Assembly: GCF_011046895.1 (NCBI RefSeq)
Contig: NZ_CP049250.1
Coordinates: 1,393,501 to 1,457,500 of the forward strand
DNA length: 64,000 nucleotides
From: Rhizobium rhizoryzae
GTDB taxonomy: Bacteria; Pseudomonadota; Alphaproteobacteria; Rhizobiales; Rhizobiaceae
Direction: 5' to 3'
Shown here one piece after another: positions 26,366 to 35,437 of the stretch (the first letter of the stretch is position 1; each line of letters starts with the position of its first letter). The notes beneath the pieces were generated by a model. That model was not told the DNA's origin, searched no databases, and saw nothing but the letters and a program-made list of their open reading frames with translations. A program made the position numbers and the translations under genes.

Positions 26366-27094
26366 TCAGGAGGCTGTGGCACCCGGTTCTATGAATGAAA
26401 GCTTCAATTGCGGGTTTTTTCCACCAGGATGGGGGATCCGGGCCGTGAAGCCGCGGCTTTGGTGCTGGCCAATTTCCGGGGCCGGAGGCTGGATGACCGT
26501 GGTGAAGACCACCTTGTCTCCCACCATCAGGTCGGCCCGCATAGGCTGTACCTTCCGGCTCACCGTTCCGCGATTTTCAATGATGCCGTAAATCTGCAGG
26601 ATCTGCATGCCGCCGCTATCGTGATTGGCGAGCGAGACATTCGTGATGTCCAGGCCTTGTGCTGCCTTGGGAGTGTCTGTCGAAATCAGCGAGAAGCCGC
26701 CGGAAAAGCCGAAGACCATGACGAAAATGAAGGCGACGACGGCGGAAAAGAAATCCGCCGACATTTGCATCAGTTTCTGCTCGATCCGCTCGATCAGGCT
26801 TGCCTTTGGGGAAAGAGCTGGCTGATTTTCAGCCACAACATGAGGGCGTCTGGCGGGCTTTTGACGGGCGGTCTCCGCTCTGGTTGCGTTGTCATTGTGA
26901 AAGCCGGAGGGGGTGCGACGGGTTTCCTGTTCCCGCGATGGTTGTTTGGCGCTGTCGCGCACAGTCACAAACTCGGCATCTTCCACGATGCCGCGGCTCA
27001 AGGCACGACGGACTGACTTTGATCCCATCGAATCGGGAGGCAGGATATCGTAGCTGTTTTCGGACTTCGTACGCCGTGAGCGGAATGCATCCAT
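26366..27094 (-). CDS. Membrane protein next to ftsEX, DUF3426-like
   Basis: This 242-residue protein has a charged, low-complexity N-terminal half and one membrane helix at about residues 114-138 (within FFSAVVAFIFVMVFGFSGGF). The beta-rich C-terminal domain resembles DUF3426: GLDITNVSLANHD, IIENRGTVSRKVQPMRADL and PPAPEIGQHQSRGFTARIP. In several alphaproteobacteria the gene beside ftsE encodes such a domain behind an MJ0042 zinc ribbon; no CxxC ribbon is present here. The start at 27094 has GGAG six bases upstream. It is divergent from ftsE. Function unknown; an envelope role is inferred from context. Confidence 0.75.
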   Translation of the reverse strand: MDAFRSRRTKSENSYDILPPDSMGSKSVRRALSRGIVEDAEFVTVRDSAKQPSREQETRRTPSGFHNDNATRAETARQKPARRPHVVAENQPALSPKASLIERIEQKLMQMSADFFSAVVAFIFVMVFGFSGGFSLISTDTPKAAQGLDITNVSLANHDSGGMQILQIYGIIENRGTVSRKVQPMRADLMVGDKVVFTTVIQPPAPEIGQHQSRGFTARIPHPGGKNPQLKLSFIEPGATAS

Positions 27095-27307
27095 GGCTTT
27101 CTCCGTGCTCTCGATCCACGGCCTTGTGAACCGCAGGCATTGAAACCTCATCCTGACAGTCGTAAAATTATATGGTTAATGCTTTGCAAACGGATCAGGC
27201 GACGGCAGGCTTTGCCATCGGCGAGAAAGGATCCGTCAACCCTTGCCGTTTACGAACGGTCGAGTCATCGTCACCCGAACACGAACACCCTCACACTGGA
27301 TGTCGCA

Positions 27308-27967
27308 TTGATTCATTTCGAAAATGTCGGCCTGCGCTATGGCATGGGACCCGAAATCCTGCGGGACCTGACCTTCGATATTCCGCGGCGATCGTTCCAG
27401 TTTCTCACGGGACCTTCCGGGGCAGGCAAGACGACGCTGCTCCGGCTTCTGTTCATGTCGCTGCAGCCGACACGCGGGCTGATTCGCATGTTCGACCGGG
27501 ATCTGTCGCAGATACCACGCGCTGAATTGCCCATGTTGCGCCGGCGAGTCGGCATTGTTTTCCAGGATTTCCGCCTTCTGGATCACCTGACGACCTATGA
27601 AAACGTTGCGCTGCCTCTTCGAGTCCGGGGCAAGGATGAGGCGAGTTACCGGACAGATGTCATAGAACTTTTAAAATGGGTGGGGCTGGGTGAACGCATA
27701 AACGTGCTGCCTCCGGTTCTCTCAGGCGGGGAGAAGCAGCGCGCGGCCATTGCCAGGGCCTTGATGGATCGACCGGAGATCCTTCTTGCCGACGAGCCGA
27801 CCGGCAACGTGGATCCACCCATGGCACGGCGTTTGCTCAACCTGTTTCTGGAACTGAACCGGCTGGGCACGGCCGTGGTGATCGCCACCCATGATCTGGG
27901 GCTGATGGATCAGGTGGATGCGCGGCGCATGATTTTGACCGAAGGGCGGCTCGATATTTATGAATGA
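27308..27967 (+). CDS. ftsE: Cell division ATP-binding protein FtsE
   Basis: FtsE is the ATPase of the FtsEX complex, which drives periplasmic amidase activation during division. The 219-residue protein has Walker A GPSGAGKTTLL, the ABC signature LSGGEKQRAAIARAL and Walker B ILLADEPTGNVD, followed by the switch histidine in IATHDLG. The best start is TTG 27308, giving MIHFENVGLRYGMGPEIL, which matches the usual FtsE N-terminus and length; an open frame begins at 27140 but its first 56 codons look random. It overlaps ftsX by eight bases, implying coupled translation. Confidence 0.94.
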   Translation: MIHFENVGLRYGMGPEILRDLTFDIPRRSFQFLTGPSGAGKTTLLRLLFMSLQPTRGLIRMFDRDLSQIPRAELPMLRRRVGIVFQDFRLLDHLTTYENVALPLRVRGKDEASYRTDVIELLKWVGLGERINVLPPVLSGGEKQRAAIARALMDRPEILLADEPTGNVDPPMARRLLNLFLELNRLGTAVVIATHDLGLMDQVDARRMILTEGRLDIYE

Positions 27968-29018
27968 CCTGAACCGCCTGAAAAACGCGCTGAAGAAATC
28001 CGGTTCAAAACCGGAAAAGAAAACGGCCACGCCTATTAGTTCGAGTTCCGGCGGGCGCAGAACGGAGATGCGGGTTCGCCCAACAGGTCCGATCCTGCCG
28101 CCGTCGAATATTCAGGGCAATGCGCTGATGGTCGTCATTGCCATCATGTCCTTTCTCGCCTGCCTCACGTTCGGCGGGGTCAGCATGGTTCGAGCCACCG
28201 CTTCGAGCTGGGAGAGCCAGATTTCGCGTGAAATCACGATCCAGATCAAACCGCAGGACGGGCTGGACATGGATGCGGCGCTCAAGAAGGCGCGGGACCT
28301 TGCACTGACCTTTGTTGGGACCAAGCAAGGCACCATCATGGATGATGCGGCGACCGCGCGTCTGCTGGAGCCGTGGCTGGGCGCAGGGCTTGACCTGAAG
28401 GAACTGCCGGTCCCACGCCTCGTCATCATCACCATCGACGAGGCAAACCCGCCTGACTTCGCCGGAATGCGGGATCTGCTCAAGGCGGAGGTGCCGCAGG
28501 CCTTTCTTGACGATCACCGCACCTGGGTGGACCGGCTCGTTTCCATGGCGCATACGACGGTCCTGATCGGAATGAGCATTCTGATTCTGGTTTTCACGGC
28601 CATGATCCTGACTGTCATCTTTGCCACGCGCGGAGCGCTTTCCGGCAATCGCCATATCGTGGAAGTCTTGCATTTCGTGGGCGCCGAGAGCGGCTTCGTG
28701 GCCAGCGAATTCCAGAAACATTTCCTGAAAATCAGCCTGAAGGGATCGGCCGCCGGCGGCGCGCTTGCCGCGCTTCTGTTTGCTTCAGCTAGCCTTTGGC
28801 AGAGCAATTCTCTGGCTACGCCGCAGAGCGATCAGGCAACAGCCCTGTTTGGAACCTTTACGATCGATTTTTTCGGATATCTGGGAATTGTCGCAACCAT
28901 GATCGTGATTGCGCTTTTGACCACGCTGACGGCGCGCTTTACGGTGATGCGGACGATCGACGAAATTGACCTGATCCGGTCCGATCCGGGTCGTTCTGAT
29001 GGCATACCATCATCGTGA
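27960..29018 (+). CDS. ftsX: Cell division protein FtsX
   Basis: This 352-residue membrane partner of FtsE has four helices. One follows an extended cytoplasmic N-terminus (about residues 55-78), then comes a periplasmic domain of about 120 residues, and three helices lie near 203-225, 265-285 and 300-325. The EVLHFVGAESGFVASEFQKHF region is the coupling segment typical of FtsX. The N-terminal 50 residues are Lys/Ser-rich and longer than in E. coli. The order ftsE-ftsX with an eight-base overlap is standard. A YdcF gene follows after 49 bases. Confidence 0.93.
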   Translation: MNDLNRLKNALKKSGSKPEKKTATPISSSSGGRRTEMRVRPTGPILPPSNIQGNALMVVIAIMSFLACLTFGGVSMVRATASSWESQISREITIQIKPQDGLDMDAALKKARDLALTFVGTKQGTIMDDAATARLLEPWLGAGLDLKELPVPRLVIITIDEANPPDFAGMRDLLKAEVPQAFLDDHRTWVDRLVSMAHTTVLIGMSILILVFTAMILTVIFATRGALSGNRHIVEVLHFVGAESGFVASEFQKHFLKISLKGSAAGGALAALLFASASLWQSNSLATPQSDQATALFGTFTIDFFGYLGIVATMIVIALLTTLTARFTVMRTIDEIDLIRSDPGRSDGIPSS

Positions 29019-29067
29019 GAGATGATTACCTCTGTTTTCCTCAATCAACTCGGGCTATCTACGGAAA

Positions 29068-29805
29068 ATGAGAGGTGACGAAGCAAAGCAGAGTACCGGG
29101 ATTCCACATATGTTAACGCAACCGGGGCAGCGCGGATGGTTTCGTCGACATGGGCCCTTGCGGCGTATGCTACGCTATATCGGCATTTTTCTGCTTCTGG
29201 TGATTGCGCTGCTCTTCGGTGGGTTCCTGTGGTTTGCCGATACGGTCACCTCGCTGAAGGCGCCGGATGGTGTGAAAGCAGATGCCATCGTGGTGCTGAC
29301 CGGAGGATACCAGCGGGTTGACCAGGCGGTCGGTCTGCTCCGGGACAAGGCAGGGCAAAGATTGTTGATCTCAGGTGCGCATCCGGCTGCTTCTCCCGGA
29401 TCAATCCGTCGCGCGACACAGGCCTCGCCCGATCTGTTCAGGTGCTGCGTGGATATCGGCTACGAGGCACTCGATACCATCGGTAATGCCAACGAGATCA
29501 CCCGCTGGATCAGCGACCATGACTATCGGTCCGTCCTGGTCGTAACGAACAACTATCACATGCCTCGAACCTTGCTGGAACTGCGACGGCGCGACCATCG
29601 AACGGAATTCATTCCCTATCCGGTCATCAATGCCGATCTCTCTCGAAAGGCCTGGTTTACGGAACCGGACGCCCTGCGCCTGATGCTGGCCGAATATGCC
29701 AAGATGGCAGCGGCCAGCATGCGGGCCGTGATTGGCTACAGCCAGAGTGACGGGTTGCGGTCCGAGCAGCAAATCGAGACCGAGAGCACGCAGCCCCGGC
29801 GTTGA
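29068..29805 (+). CDS. YdcF family protein (DUF218)
   Basis: This 245-residue protein has one N-terminal membrane helix (about residues 34-57) and a periplasm-facing DUF218 domain. Domain motifs are DAIVVLTGGYQRVDQAVGLL, ISGAHPAA, IGNANEI and VVTNNYHMPRTLLEL. Related SanA/ElyC proteins act in envelope permeability and peptidoglycan or lipid carrier metabolism, but the reaction is unknown. It follows ftsX and precedes the acyltransferase gene in one direction, so it may be in the same transcript. An ATG at 29110, 14 codons downstream, is an alternative start. Confidence 0.87.
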   Translation: MRGDEAKQSTGIPHMLTQPGQRGWFRRHGPLRRMLRYIGIFLLLVIALLFGGFLWFADTVTSLKAPDGVKADAIVVLTGGYQRVDQAVGLLRDKAGQRLLISGAHPAASPGSIRRATQASPDLFRCCVDIGYEALDTIGNANEITRWISDHDYRSVLVVTNNYHMPRTLLELRRRDHRTEFIPYPVINADLSRKAWFTEPDALRLMLAEYAKMAAASMRAVIGYSQSDGLRSEQQIETESTQPRR

Positions 29806-29899
29806 GTGGTCTGAATATCCCCTGCGGTTGATGGGATCTGCTTTCGCTTCGGCGGCTCATGGTGTAGGGACGGGCCATTCTGCCATTCGGAAGCGCCTG

Positions 29900-30694
29900 A
29901 TGCTTGCTCTGCGTTCGCAAATCTTCAATGTCCTGTTCTATGCAAACCTGATTGTCCGCATGATCGTGCTGACACCGGTGTATTTTCTGCTGCCGCGAAA
30001 GAAGGCCTATTCCGTGCCTAGAGCCTGGGCACGATCGAATCACTGGCTCATGGAAAAGATCGTCGGTACGACCTTCGAGATCGAGGGGCTTGAAAATATC
30101 CCCGAGACTGGCTGCATTTTCGCGCCCAAGCATCAAAGCTTCTGGGATACCTATGCCCTGCTGCCATGGATGAGCGACCCGGTCTACATCCTGAAAAGGG
30201 AGCTGACCTGGATTCCATTGTTCGGCTGGTATCTCAAAAAACAGCGGATGATTGCTGTCAATCGCGGTGCCCGCGGCAAGGTCATGGTCGATGTGATGCG
30301 GCGCACCAGGCTTGAAATGGACAAAGGCCGCCAGTTGATCATCTATCCGGAAGGCACGCGCCGTCCACCGGGTGCAGAGCCCGCCTATCGCTATGGCATC
30401 GCGCGGATCTACCGCGATGTACAGGTGCCGGTCGTGCCGATTGCCATGCAGCCCGGTCTTTTCTGGCCTCGCCGCAGCACGATGCGCTATCCCGGCCATT
30501 TCAAGGTTCGTATTCTTCCTGCCATTCAGCCCGGCATGGACCCGGATGCCTTTTTCGAACATCTGATCGACGTGCTTGAAAAGGCCAGCGATGAGGTGCT
30601 GCTGGATGCCGTGGAGCGTAATCCCGACCTGCCGCTGCCGCCAACCGCTGCCAAACGCGTTGCGGAACTGCGTCAACAGACGGGCGCGCCATAA
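29900..30694 (+). CDS. plsC: 1-acyl-sn-glycerol-3-phosphate acyltransferase
   Basis: This 264-residue membrane-associated enzyme of the PlsC family acylates lysophosphatidic acid to phosphatidic acid in phospholipid synthesis. It has the catalytic HX4D motif in APKHQSFWDTYALLP (about residue 82), the acceptor motif IYPEGTRRPPGAEPAY and the VPVVPIAM strand. The start at 29900 (MLALRSQIFNVLFYAN) has GGAAG six bases upstream and begins at the membrane helix; earlier frames lie over the ydcF end. A bidirectional terminator follows. Confidence 0.92.
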   Translation: MLALRSQIFNVLFYANLIVRMIVLTPVYFLLPRKKAYSVPRAWARSNHWLMEKIVGTTFEIEGLENIPETGCIFAPKHQSFWDTYALLPWMSDPVYILKRELTWIPLFGWYLKKQRMIAVNRGARGKVMVDVMRRTRLEMDKGRQLIIYPEGTRRPPGAEPAYRYGIARIYRDVQVPVVPIAMQPGLFWPRRSTMRYPGHFKVRILPAIQPGMDPDAFFEHLIDVLEKASDEVLLDAVERNPDLPLPPTAAKRVAELRQQTGAP

Positions 30695-30720
30695 CCTTTC
30701 ACAGCTGCAAGACTGCATAA

Positions 30721-30751
30721 AAAATGCCGCGTCAGTGACGCGGCATTTTTA
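30721..30751. terminator. Bidirectional intrinsic terminator
   Basis: An 11-base perfect stem ATGCCGCGTCA/TGACGCGGCAT closes a single-G loop region. It has five T on the plus side and a run of A on the other side (T-run on the minus strand). It sits between the stops of plsC and the convergent etfA and can serve both. Confidence 0.8.
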
Positions 30752-30768
30752 TTTCAGTTGACTTGGGA

Positions 30769-31698
30769 TCAGAGCGACTTCTGCAGCTCCGGCAGAAGTT
30801 CGAACAGATCGCCGACGAGGCCGTAGTCAGCCACCTGGAAGATCGGGGCTTCCTCGTCCTTGTTGATGGCGACGATGACCTTCGAGTCCTTCATGCCTGC
30901 GAGATGCTGAATGGCACCGGAAATGCCGCAGGCGATGTAGAGATCGGGGGCAACCACCTTGCCGGTCTGGCCAACCTGCCAGTCGTTCGGGGCATAGCCC
31001 GCGTCGACGGCGGCGCGCGATGCGCCAACGGCTGCACCCAGCTTGTCTGCGAGCGGCAGGATGACTTCCTGGAACTTTTCCGAGGAACCCAGCGCGCGGC
31101 CACCGGACACGATGATCTTGGCGGAGGTCAGTTCAGGGCGATCGGACGACGACAGAGCATCTTCCACGAAGGAGGAGACACCCGGATTGCCGGCTGCCGA
31201 AATGGCTTCCACCGAGGCTGAGCCGCCTTCCGCCGTTGCAGCGAATGCCGCCGTGCGCACGGTGATCACCTTCTTGGCGTCTGTCGACTGTACCGTCTGG
31301 ATGGCGTTGCCTGCATAGATCGGACGCTTGTAGGTGTCGGCTGAGACGACCTCGATGATTTCCGAAATCTGCATCACGTCCAGCAGGGCGGCCACGCGCG
31401 GCATGACGTTCTTGGCCGATGCGGTCGCTGCAGCGACAATGACATCGTAGGAGCCGGAGAGCGATACGACGAGATCGGCGAGCGGTTCCGCCAGGTTGTT
31501 TGCATAGGCGGCATCGTCGGCGAGCAGCACCTTCGATACGCCGGAGAGTTTCGCAGCAGCATCCGCCGCGCCCTTGGCGCCTGAGCCTGCCACCAGCACA
31601 TGCACATCGCCGCCGATCTTGGCAGCGGCAGTCAGTGCCTTGGCGGTCTGGTCAGAGACGCTTGCGCCATCATGTTCTGCGAGAAGAAGAATAGCCAT
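30769..31698 (-). CDS. etfA: Electron transfer flavoprotein, alpha subunit
   Basis: This 309-residue protein is the FAD-binding alpha subunit of ETF, which carries electrons from acyl-CoA and other dehydrogenases to ETF-ubiquinone oxidoreductase. The conserved C-terminal FAD region is present ([20 protein letters not shown] and the following [19 protein letters not shown]), as is [14 protein letters not shown]. The length and the downstream position to etfB (24 bases) are typical of the housekeeping ETF rather than nitrogen-fixation FixB. It is the last gene of the etfBA operon. Confidence 0.95.
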   Translation of the reverse strand: MAILLLAEHDGASVSDQTAKALTAAAKIGGDVHVLVAGSGAKGAADAAAKLSGVSKVLLADDAAYANNLAEPLADLVVSLSGSYDVIVAAATASAKNVMPRVAALLDVMQISEIIEVVSADTYKRPIYAGNAIQTVQSTDAKKVITVRTAAFAATAEGGSASVEAISAAGNPGVSSFVEDALSSSDRPELTSAKIIVSGGRALGSSEKFQEVILPLADKLGAAVGASRAAVDAGYAPNDWQVGQTGKVVAPDLYIACGISGAIQHLAGMKDSKVIVAINKDEEAPIFQVADYGLVGDLFELLPELQKSL

Positions 31699-31722
31699 TT
31701 TACGTTTCTCCCTTTCGTATCC

Positions 31723-32472
31723 TTAGAGGACGCCAGCTTCGGTTTTGAGCTTTTCAACCAGTTCGGCCACGCTCTTGACCTTGATGCCCGCCTTGCGGCC
31801 ACCCGGCTCTTCGGTTTTCAGAACCTTGAGACGCGGCGCGAGGTCAACACCGAAATCGGCTGGGGACTTCTTGTCGAGCGGCTTCTTCTTGGCCTTCATG
31901 ATGTTTGGCAGAGAAGCATAGCGCGGCTCGTTGAGGCGCAGGTCCGTCGTGACGATAGCGGGCAGCTTCACGTCGATCGTCTGGAGGCCACCATCGACTT
32001 CGCGCGTGACTTTCGCAGACCCTTCACCGATCTCGACCTTCGATGCAAAGGTTGCCTGACCCCATTTCAGGAGGGCTGCCAGCATCTGGCCGGTCTGGTT
32101 GCTATCGTCATCGATGGCCTGTTTTCCAAGAATGACGAGACCCGGATTTTCCGCTTCGACCACGCCCTTCAGAAGCTTGGCAACGGCCAGCGGCTCCACG
32201 GCTTCATCCGTCTCGATCAGAATGCCGCGATCGGCGCCCATGGCGAGTGCCGTGCGGATGGTTTCTTCCGCCTTGGCCGGACCGATGGAAACGATGACGA
32301 TCTCTTCTGCCTTGCCGGCTTCCTTGAGCCGCAGGGCTTCCTCCACCGAGATTTCGTCGAACGGGTTCATCGACATCTTGACGTTTGCAAGCTCGACGCC
32401 CGTACCATCCGCCTTCACACGGATCTTCACGTTGTAATCAACTACCCGCTTTACAGGCACCAGGATCTTCAT
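31723..32472 (-). CDS. etfB: Electron transfer flavoprotein, beta subunit
   Basis: This 249-residue protein is the AMP-binding beta subunit of ETF. The start [19 protein letters not shown] is the family N-terminus. The ETF-beta signature lies around [20 protein letters not shown], followed by [11 protein letters not shown] near residue 200. The loop [17 protein letters not shown] is typical. It is the first gene of etfBA on the minus strand; the start at 32472 removes 21 non-homologous codons. Upstream, 188 bases separate it from the adenosyltransferase gene on the same strand. Confidence 0.95.
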   Translation of the reverse strand: MKILVPVKRVVDYNVKIRVKADGTGVELANVKMSMNPFDEISVEEALRLKEAGKAEEIVIVSIGPAKAEETIRTALAMGADRGILIETDEAVEPLAVAKLLKGVVEAENPGLVILGKQAIDDDSNQTGQMLAALLKWGQATFASKVEIGEGSAKVTREVDGGLQTIDVKLPAIVTTDLRLNEPRYASLPNIMKAKKKPLDKKSPADFGVDLAPRLKVLKTEEPGGRKAGIKVKSVAELVEKLKTEAGVL

Positions 32473-32660
32473 GACTTCCTTCCTCAATTCGACTGATGGG
32501 GAAAATGCGGCCTCTCCCGAACCGCTGATTGTCAATGGGCGACATGGATACGCATTTTTGCACCGAACACAAAGAGTTTTCGGCCTTTCATAGATGTGGA
32601 ATTGTCATGCCCCCATTCCAAGAGCGACATCGAGGATTGGCTCGGCAATGTTTTCGGGGC

Positions 32661-33239
32661 TCAGCGGTTCTTGCCTGGCACCCAGAGAATGTCGGCCTTT
32701 CCGCCCTCGTTGACGTACCTTGCCGCGACAAAGAGGAAGTCGGAAAGCCGGTTCACATATTTGAGTGCAGCCGGGCTGACAATTTCACCGTCGGCCTTCG
32801 AGAGCTCCACCATCAACCGTTCCGCGCGGCGCGATACGGTGCGCGCCACATGCAGATGGGCGGCAGCAGCGGAACCGCCAGGCAGGACAAAGGAGGTGAG
32901 TGGATCAAGCGCTGCATTCAGCTGGTCGATCTCTGCCTCGATGCGATCCACCTGCGACTGCACGATGCGTAGCGGTTCCCACTCAACTTTCTCCCCGGTG
33001 TCCGGGGTCGCGAGATCGGCTCCCAGATCGAAAAGATCGTTCTGGATGCGAAAGAGCATGGCGTCGAGATCGGCATGGGCGCCCGTATGCAGTCGCGCGA
33101 CGCCGATCAGCGAATTGGTTTCATCGACCGTGCCATAGGCATCGACGCGAAGGTCATGCTTCAATCGCCGCGGGCCGGTCACCAGTCCTGTCGTTCCATC
33201 GTCGCCGGTGCGGGTGTAGATCTTGTTCAACTTCACCAT
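32661..33239 (-). CDS. Cob(I)alamin adenosyltransferase, PduO type
   Basis: This 192-residue enzyme transfers the adenosyl group of ATP to cob(I)alamin, giving adenosylcobalamin. It has the PduO ATP-binding motif YTRTGDDGTTGL at the N-terminus, then GTVDETNS, RIQNDLFDLGADLA and the VSRRAERLMVEL helix. It is not of the CobA/CobO type, so it probably serves cofactor regeneration for enzymes such as methylmalonyl-CoA mutase. The start at 33239 lies two bases from the stop of the small membrane protein upstream, so they form one unit. It links functionally to cobST, about 29 kb away. Confidence 0.93.
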   Translation of the reverse strand: MVKLNKIYTRTGDDGTTGLVTGPRRLKHDLRVDAYGTVDETNSLIGVARLHTGAHADLDAMLFRIQNDLFDLGADLATPDTGEKVEWEPLRIVQSQVDRIEAEIDQLNAALDPLTSFVLPGGSAAAAHLHVARTVSRRAERLMVELSKADGEIVSPAALKYVNRLSDFLFVAARYVNEGGKADILWVPGKNR

Positions 33240-33241
33240 GA

Positions 33242-33439
33242 TCAGCGCCCCCCACCCGTCAGCCACAGGGTCAGCATGATAAGGATGATGGCAACAGCCT
33301 GCAGCATGACGCGCATCTGCATGAGCTTGTTCGAACGATTTACGTCCTGCCCCTTGACCATATTCATCAGGCCCTTGATCAGAACAAGGACCACGAGGCC
33401 CATGACGATCAGAGCCAGAACGGTGGTGAAACTCGACAT
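33242..33439 (-). CDS. Twin transmembrane helix small protein (HIG1-like)
   Basis: This 65-residue inner-membrane protein consists of two helices (about residues 5-24 and 44-61) joined by a basic loop with GLMNMVKGQDVNRSNKLMQM and ends TGGGR. It fits the twin-transmembrane-helix or HIG1-domain small proteins of alphaproteobacteria, which relate to mitochondrial respiratory supercomplex factors. It lies two bases before the adenosyltransferase gene, and I recall the same pair, near etfBA, in other Rhizobiales. A respiratory role is inferred only. Confidence 0.88.
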   Translation of the reverse strand: MSSFTTVLALIVMGLVVLVLIKGLMNMVKGQDVNRSNKLMQMRVMLQAVAIILIMLTLWLTGGGR

Positions 33440-33474
33440 GGTACTAAAGCCTTCCCCCTGAAAGGTGTCGCTGG

Positions 33475-33504
33475 TAAAACGCGCCCGTCAGATCTGGGGC
33501 GCGT
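33475..33504 (-). terminator. Intrinsic terminator of the SDR gene
   Basis: On the minus strand ACGCGCCC pairs with GGGCGCGT (33504-33497 with 33486-33479) and is followed by TTTTACC. It lies about 80 bases after the SDR stop codon. A second hairpin GCAAGACC/GGTCTTGC (33547-33569) lies between them. Confidence 0.6.
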
Positions 33505-33584
33505 CATCGATCCGGATTTATCGTTCGTCTTCGGGCAATCGCGGGAGCAAGACCGGTTTAAGGTCTTGCCTGGAATTGCCTTTG

Positions 33585-34418
33585 TCAGTCCATCCTACGA
33601 AGAAGCCGGTACAGCAGATCTGCAGGCAGCAGGCGCTTGGCCAGAACGCCCTTCTTCGCAGGCTTCGTTACGATGTAATGTGGCTTTGGACGAGGGGCGG
33701 TCAAGGCATGCCGCAGCACCTCATGCACGGCATCCGGGCCCAGCTTGTGCTTGTTCACCGGGCCAGACCCATCCAGCCGCGCAAGCTGGCGCTTGTATTC
33801 CTCCGCGTGAGCGGAATTTTCCACATCGATGTGGGCCTGAACGGCGGCAAGCGCATTGGCGGTGAAGCGCGACTCGATTGGTCCCGGCTCGATAAGGCTC
33901 ACGAAGATGCCACTCCCATCCAGTTCCATGCGCAATGTGACGCTCAAGCCCTCGATGGCGTGCTTCGAGGCGTTGTAGGCTCCACGATACCGGAAAGGGA
34001 CAAGGCCGAGAATTGATGAACACTGAACGATGCGGCCAAACCCTTGCGCTCGCATATAAGGAATGACCTGCCGTGTCAGTTCATGCCAGCCGAAGACATT
34101 GGTTTCAAACTGCAGCCGCAGCACATCTGTTGTCAGGTCCTCTACGGCGCCGGGCTGGCCATAGGCGCCGTTGTTAAAAAGCGCATCAATGGTGCCGCCG
34201 GTTCGGCGCACGACCTCTGCCACCATCGCAGAAATGGATTTCGGGTCCGTGTAATCCATGAGCAATGCCTCGATGCCATCGGCTTCGAGGGCGGCAAGGT
34301 GGACAGGATTTCTGACGGTGGCGAAAACCCGCCAACCTTCCTGTTTCAGGGCGCGGGCGCAAAAGGCGCCAATGCCGGAAGAACATCCAGTAATGATGAT
34401 GCTTTTGCGCTCCGGCAT
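33585..34418 (-). CDS. Short-chain dehydrogenase/reductase
   Basis: This 277-residue oxidoreductase of the classical SDR family has the cofactor loop ITGCSSGIGAFCARAL at residues 8-23, the NNGAYGQPG motif and the catalytic serine (VQCSSILGL). The YxxxK motif YNASKHAIEGLSVTLRMEL is near residue 150. The ATVRNP segment after beta-2 has an arginine, suggesting NADPH preference. The substrate is unknown. The C-terminal tail is basic and hydrophobic (KRLLPADLLYRLLRR) and may touch the membrane. It is divergent from yihY with 65 bases between starts. Confidence 0.9.
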   Translation of the reverse strand: MPERKSIIITGCSSGIGAFCARALKQEGWRVFATVRNPVHLAALEADGIEALLMDYTDPKSISAMVAEVVRRTGGTIDALFNNGAYGQPGAVEDLTTDVLRLQFETNVFGWHELTRQVIPYMRAQGFGRIVQCSSILGLVPFRYRGAYNASKHAIEGLSVTLRMELDGSGIFVSLIEPGPIESRFTANALAAVQAHIDVENSAHAEEYKRQLARLDGSGPVNKHKLGPDAVHEVLRHALTAPRPKPHYIVTKPAKKGVLAKRLLPADLLYRLLRRMD

Positions 34419-34483
34419 TGTTTCTCCCTTACATTTTCCTTCGCGTTTCCCATATTTTGCCTGCAGTGACAACGGAGTTCCCC

Positions 34484-35437
34484 TTGGCAGAAGAAACGGC
34501 GAAGATCCGGTGGCATCGCCTTGCCTTCAAGGTGTTCTATGATGCCTATTGCCATTTCAACGACGATGACGGATGGGCCATGGCAAGCCATGTGGCCCTG
34601 TCGGGTTTGCTTGCGCTGTTTCCATTCCTGATTTTCGGCACGGCGCTTGCCGGATTTCTGGGCGCGAATACGTTCTCCGTAACCGCTGTTCATCTGCTGT
34701 TCGATACCTGGCCGTCCGATATTGCCGAGCCGCTGGCGGCGGAAATCAAACGCGTGCTCGACATTCCGCGCGGCGGTTTGCTGACGATCTCCGTTCTTGC
34801 CGCCGCCTATTTCGCCTCTAACGGTGTCGAGGCGCTGCGGATCTCCCTGAACCGTGCCTACCGGGTTGCGGAAAGCCGACCCTGGTATGTGACGCGTCTG
34901 ACCAGCCTTGGCTATGTCATCGTGGCCGTCGTCATCTTCGCCGCGATCAGCATCGTACTCGTCGCGATACCGATTGCCATACGCGTGGCAGGAACGCGGT
35001 TTCCGTGGCTTCAGGACGAGCTAGCGGCCATCTCGAATTTTGGCGTGCTCGGTACGGTCATCGTGCTCTTCCTCGGCTTGATCGTGTGTCACAAGTTTCT
35101 GCCCGCCGGCAGCCGCCGGGTGATCGACATTCTGCCCGGTATCCTGCTGACACTGATGTGCTGGACCGGGTTCGCCTTCGTGTTCGCGTCCTATCTCTCG
35201 ACATTCGCCAATTATGCGGCGACCTATGCCGGTCTCGCCTCCGTGATGATCGTTCTCGTTTTCCTCTATATGGTCGGCGTCATCTTCATGCTGGGTGCTG
35301 AAGTGAATGCAGCCCTGATGAAGTACCGCGTCTACTCGACGCTGAAACACGCCCGGGACTATCAGAAGGTCATTGCTTCAGACTTGAACGAGCCCCGGTT
35401 CGACGAAGCCCACAAGACGGCGGATATCCGCCGGTGA
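34484..35437 (+). CDS. YihY/virulence factor BrkB family membrane protein
   Basis: This 317-residue inner-membrane protein has six hydrophobic segments and the YihY motifs GWAMASHVALSGLLALFPFL, AYFASNGVEALRISLNRAYR and the C-terminal GVIFMLGAEVNAAL. The family was once called RNase BN by mistake and has no known activity. I chose TTG 34484 because GGAG lies six bases upstream; upstream GTG or TTG codons lack a ribosome site. Its last 60 bases overlap the convergent gluQ gene, an unusually long antisense overlap for this window. Confidence 0.87.
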   Translation: MAEETAKIRWHRLAFKVFYDAYCHFNDDDGWAMASHVALSGLLALFPFLIFGTALAGFLGANTFSVTAVHLLFDTWPSDIAEPLAAEIKRVLDIPRGGLLTISVLAAAYFASNGVEALRISLNRAYRVAESRPWYVTRLTSLGYVIVAVVIFAAISIVLVAIPIAIRVAGTRFPWLQDELAAISNFGVLGTVIVLFLGLIVCHKFLPAGSRRVIDILPGILLTLMCWTGFAFVFASYLSTFANYAATYAGLASVMIVLVFLYMVGVIFMLGAEVNAALMKYRVYSTLKHARDYQKVIASDLNEPRFDEAHKTADIRR

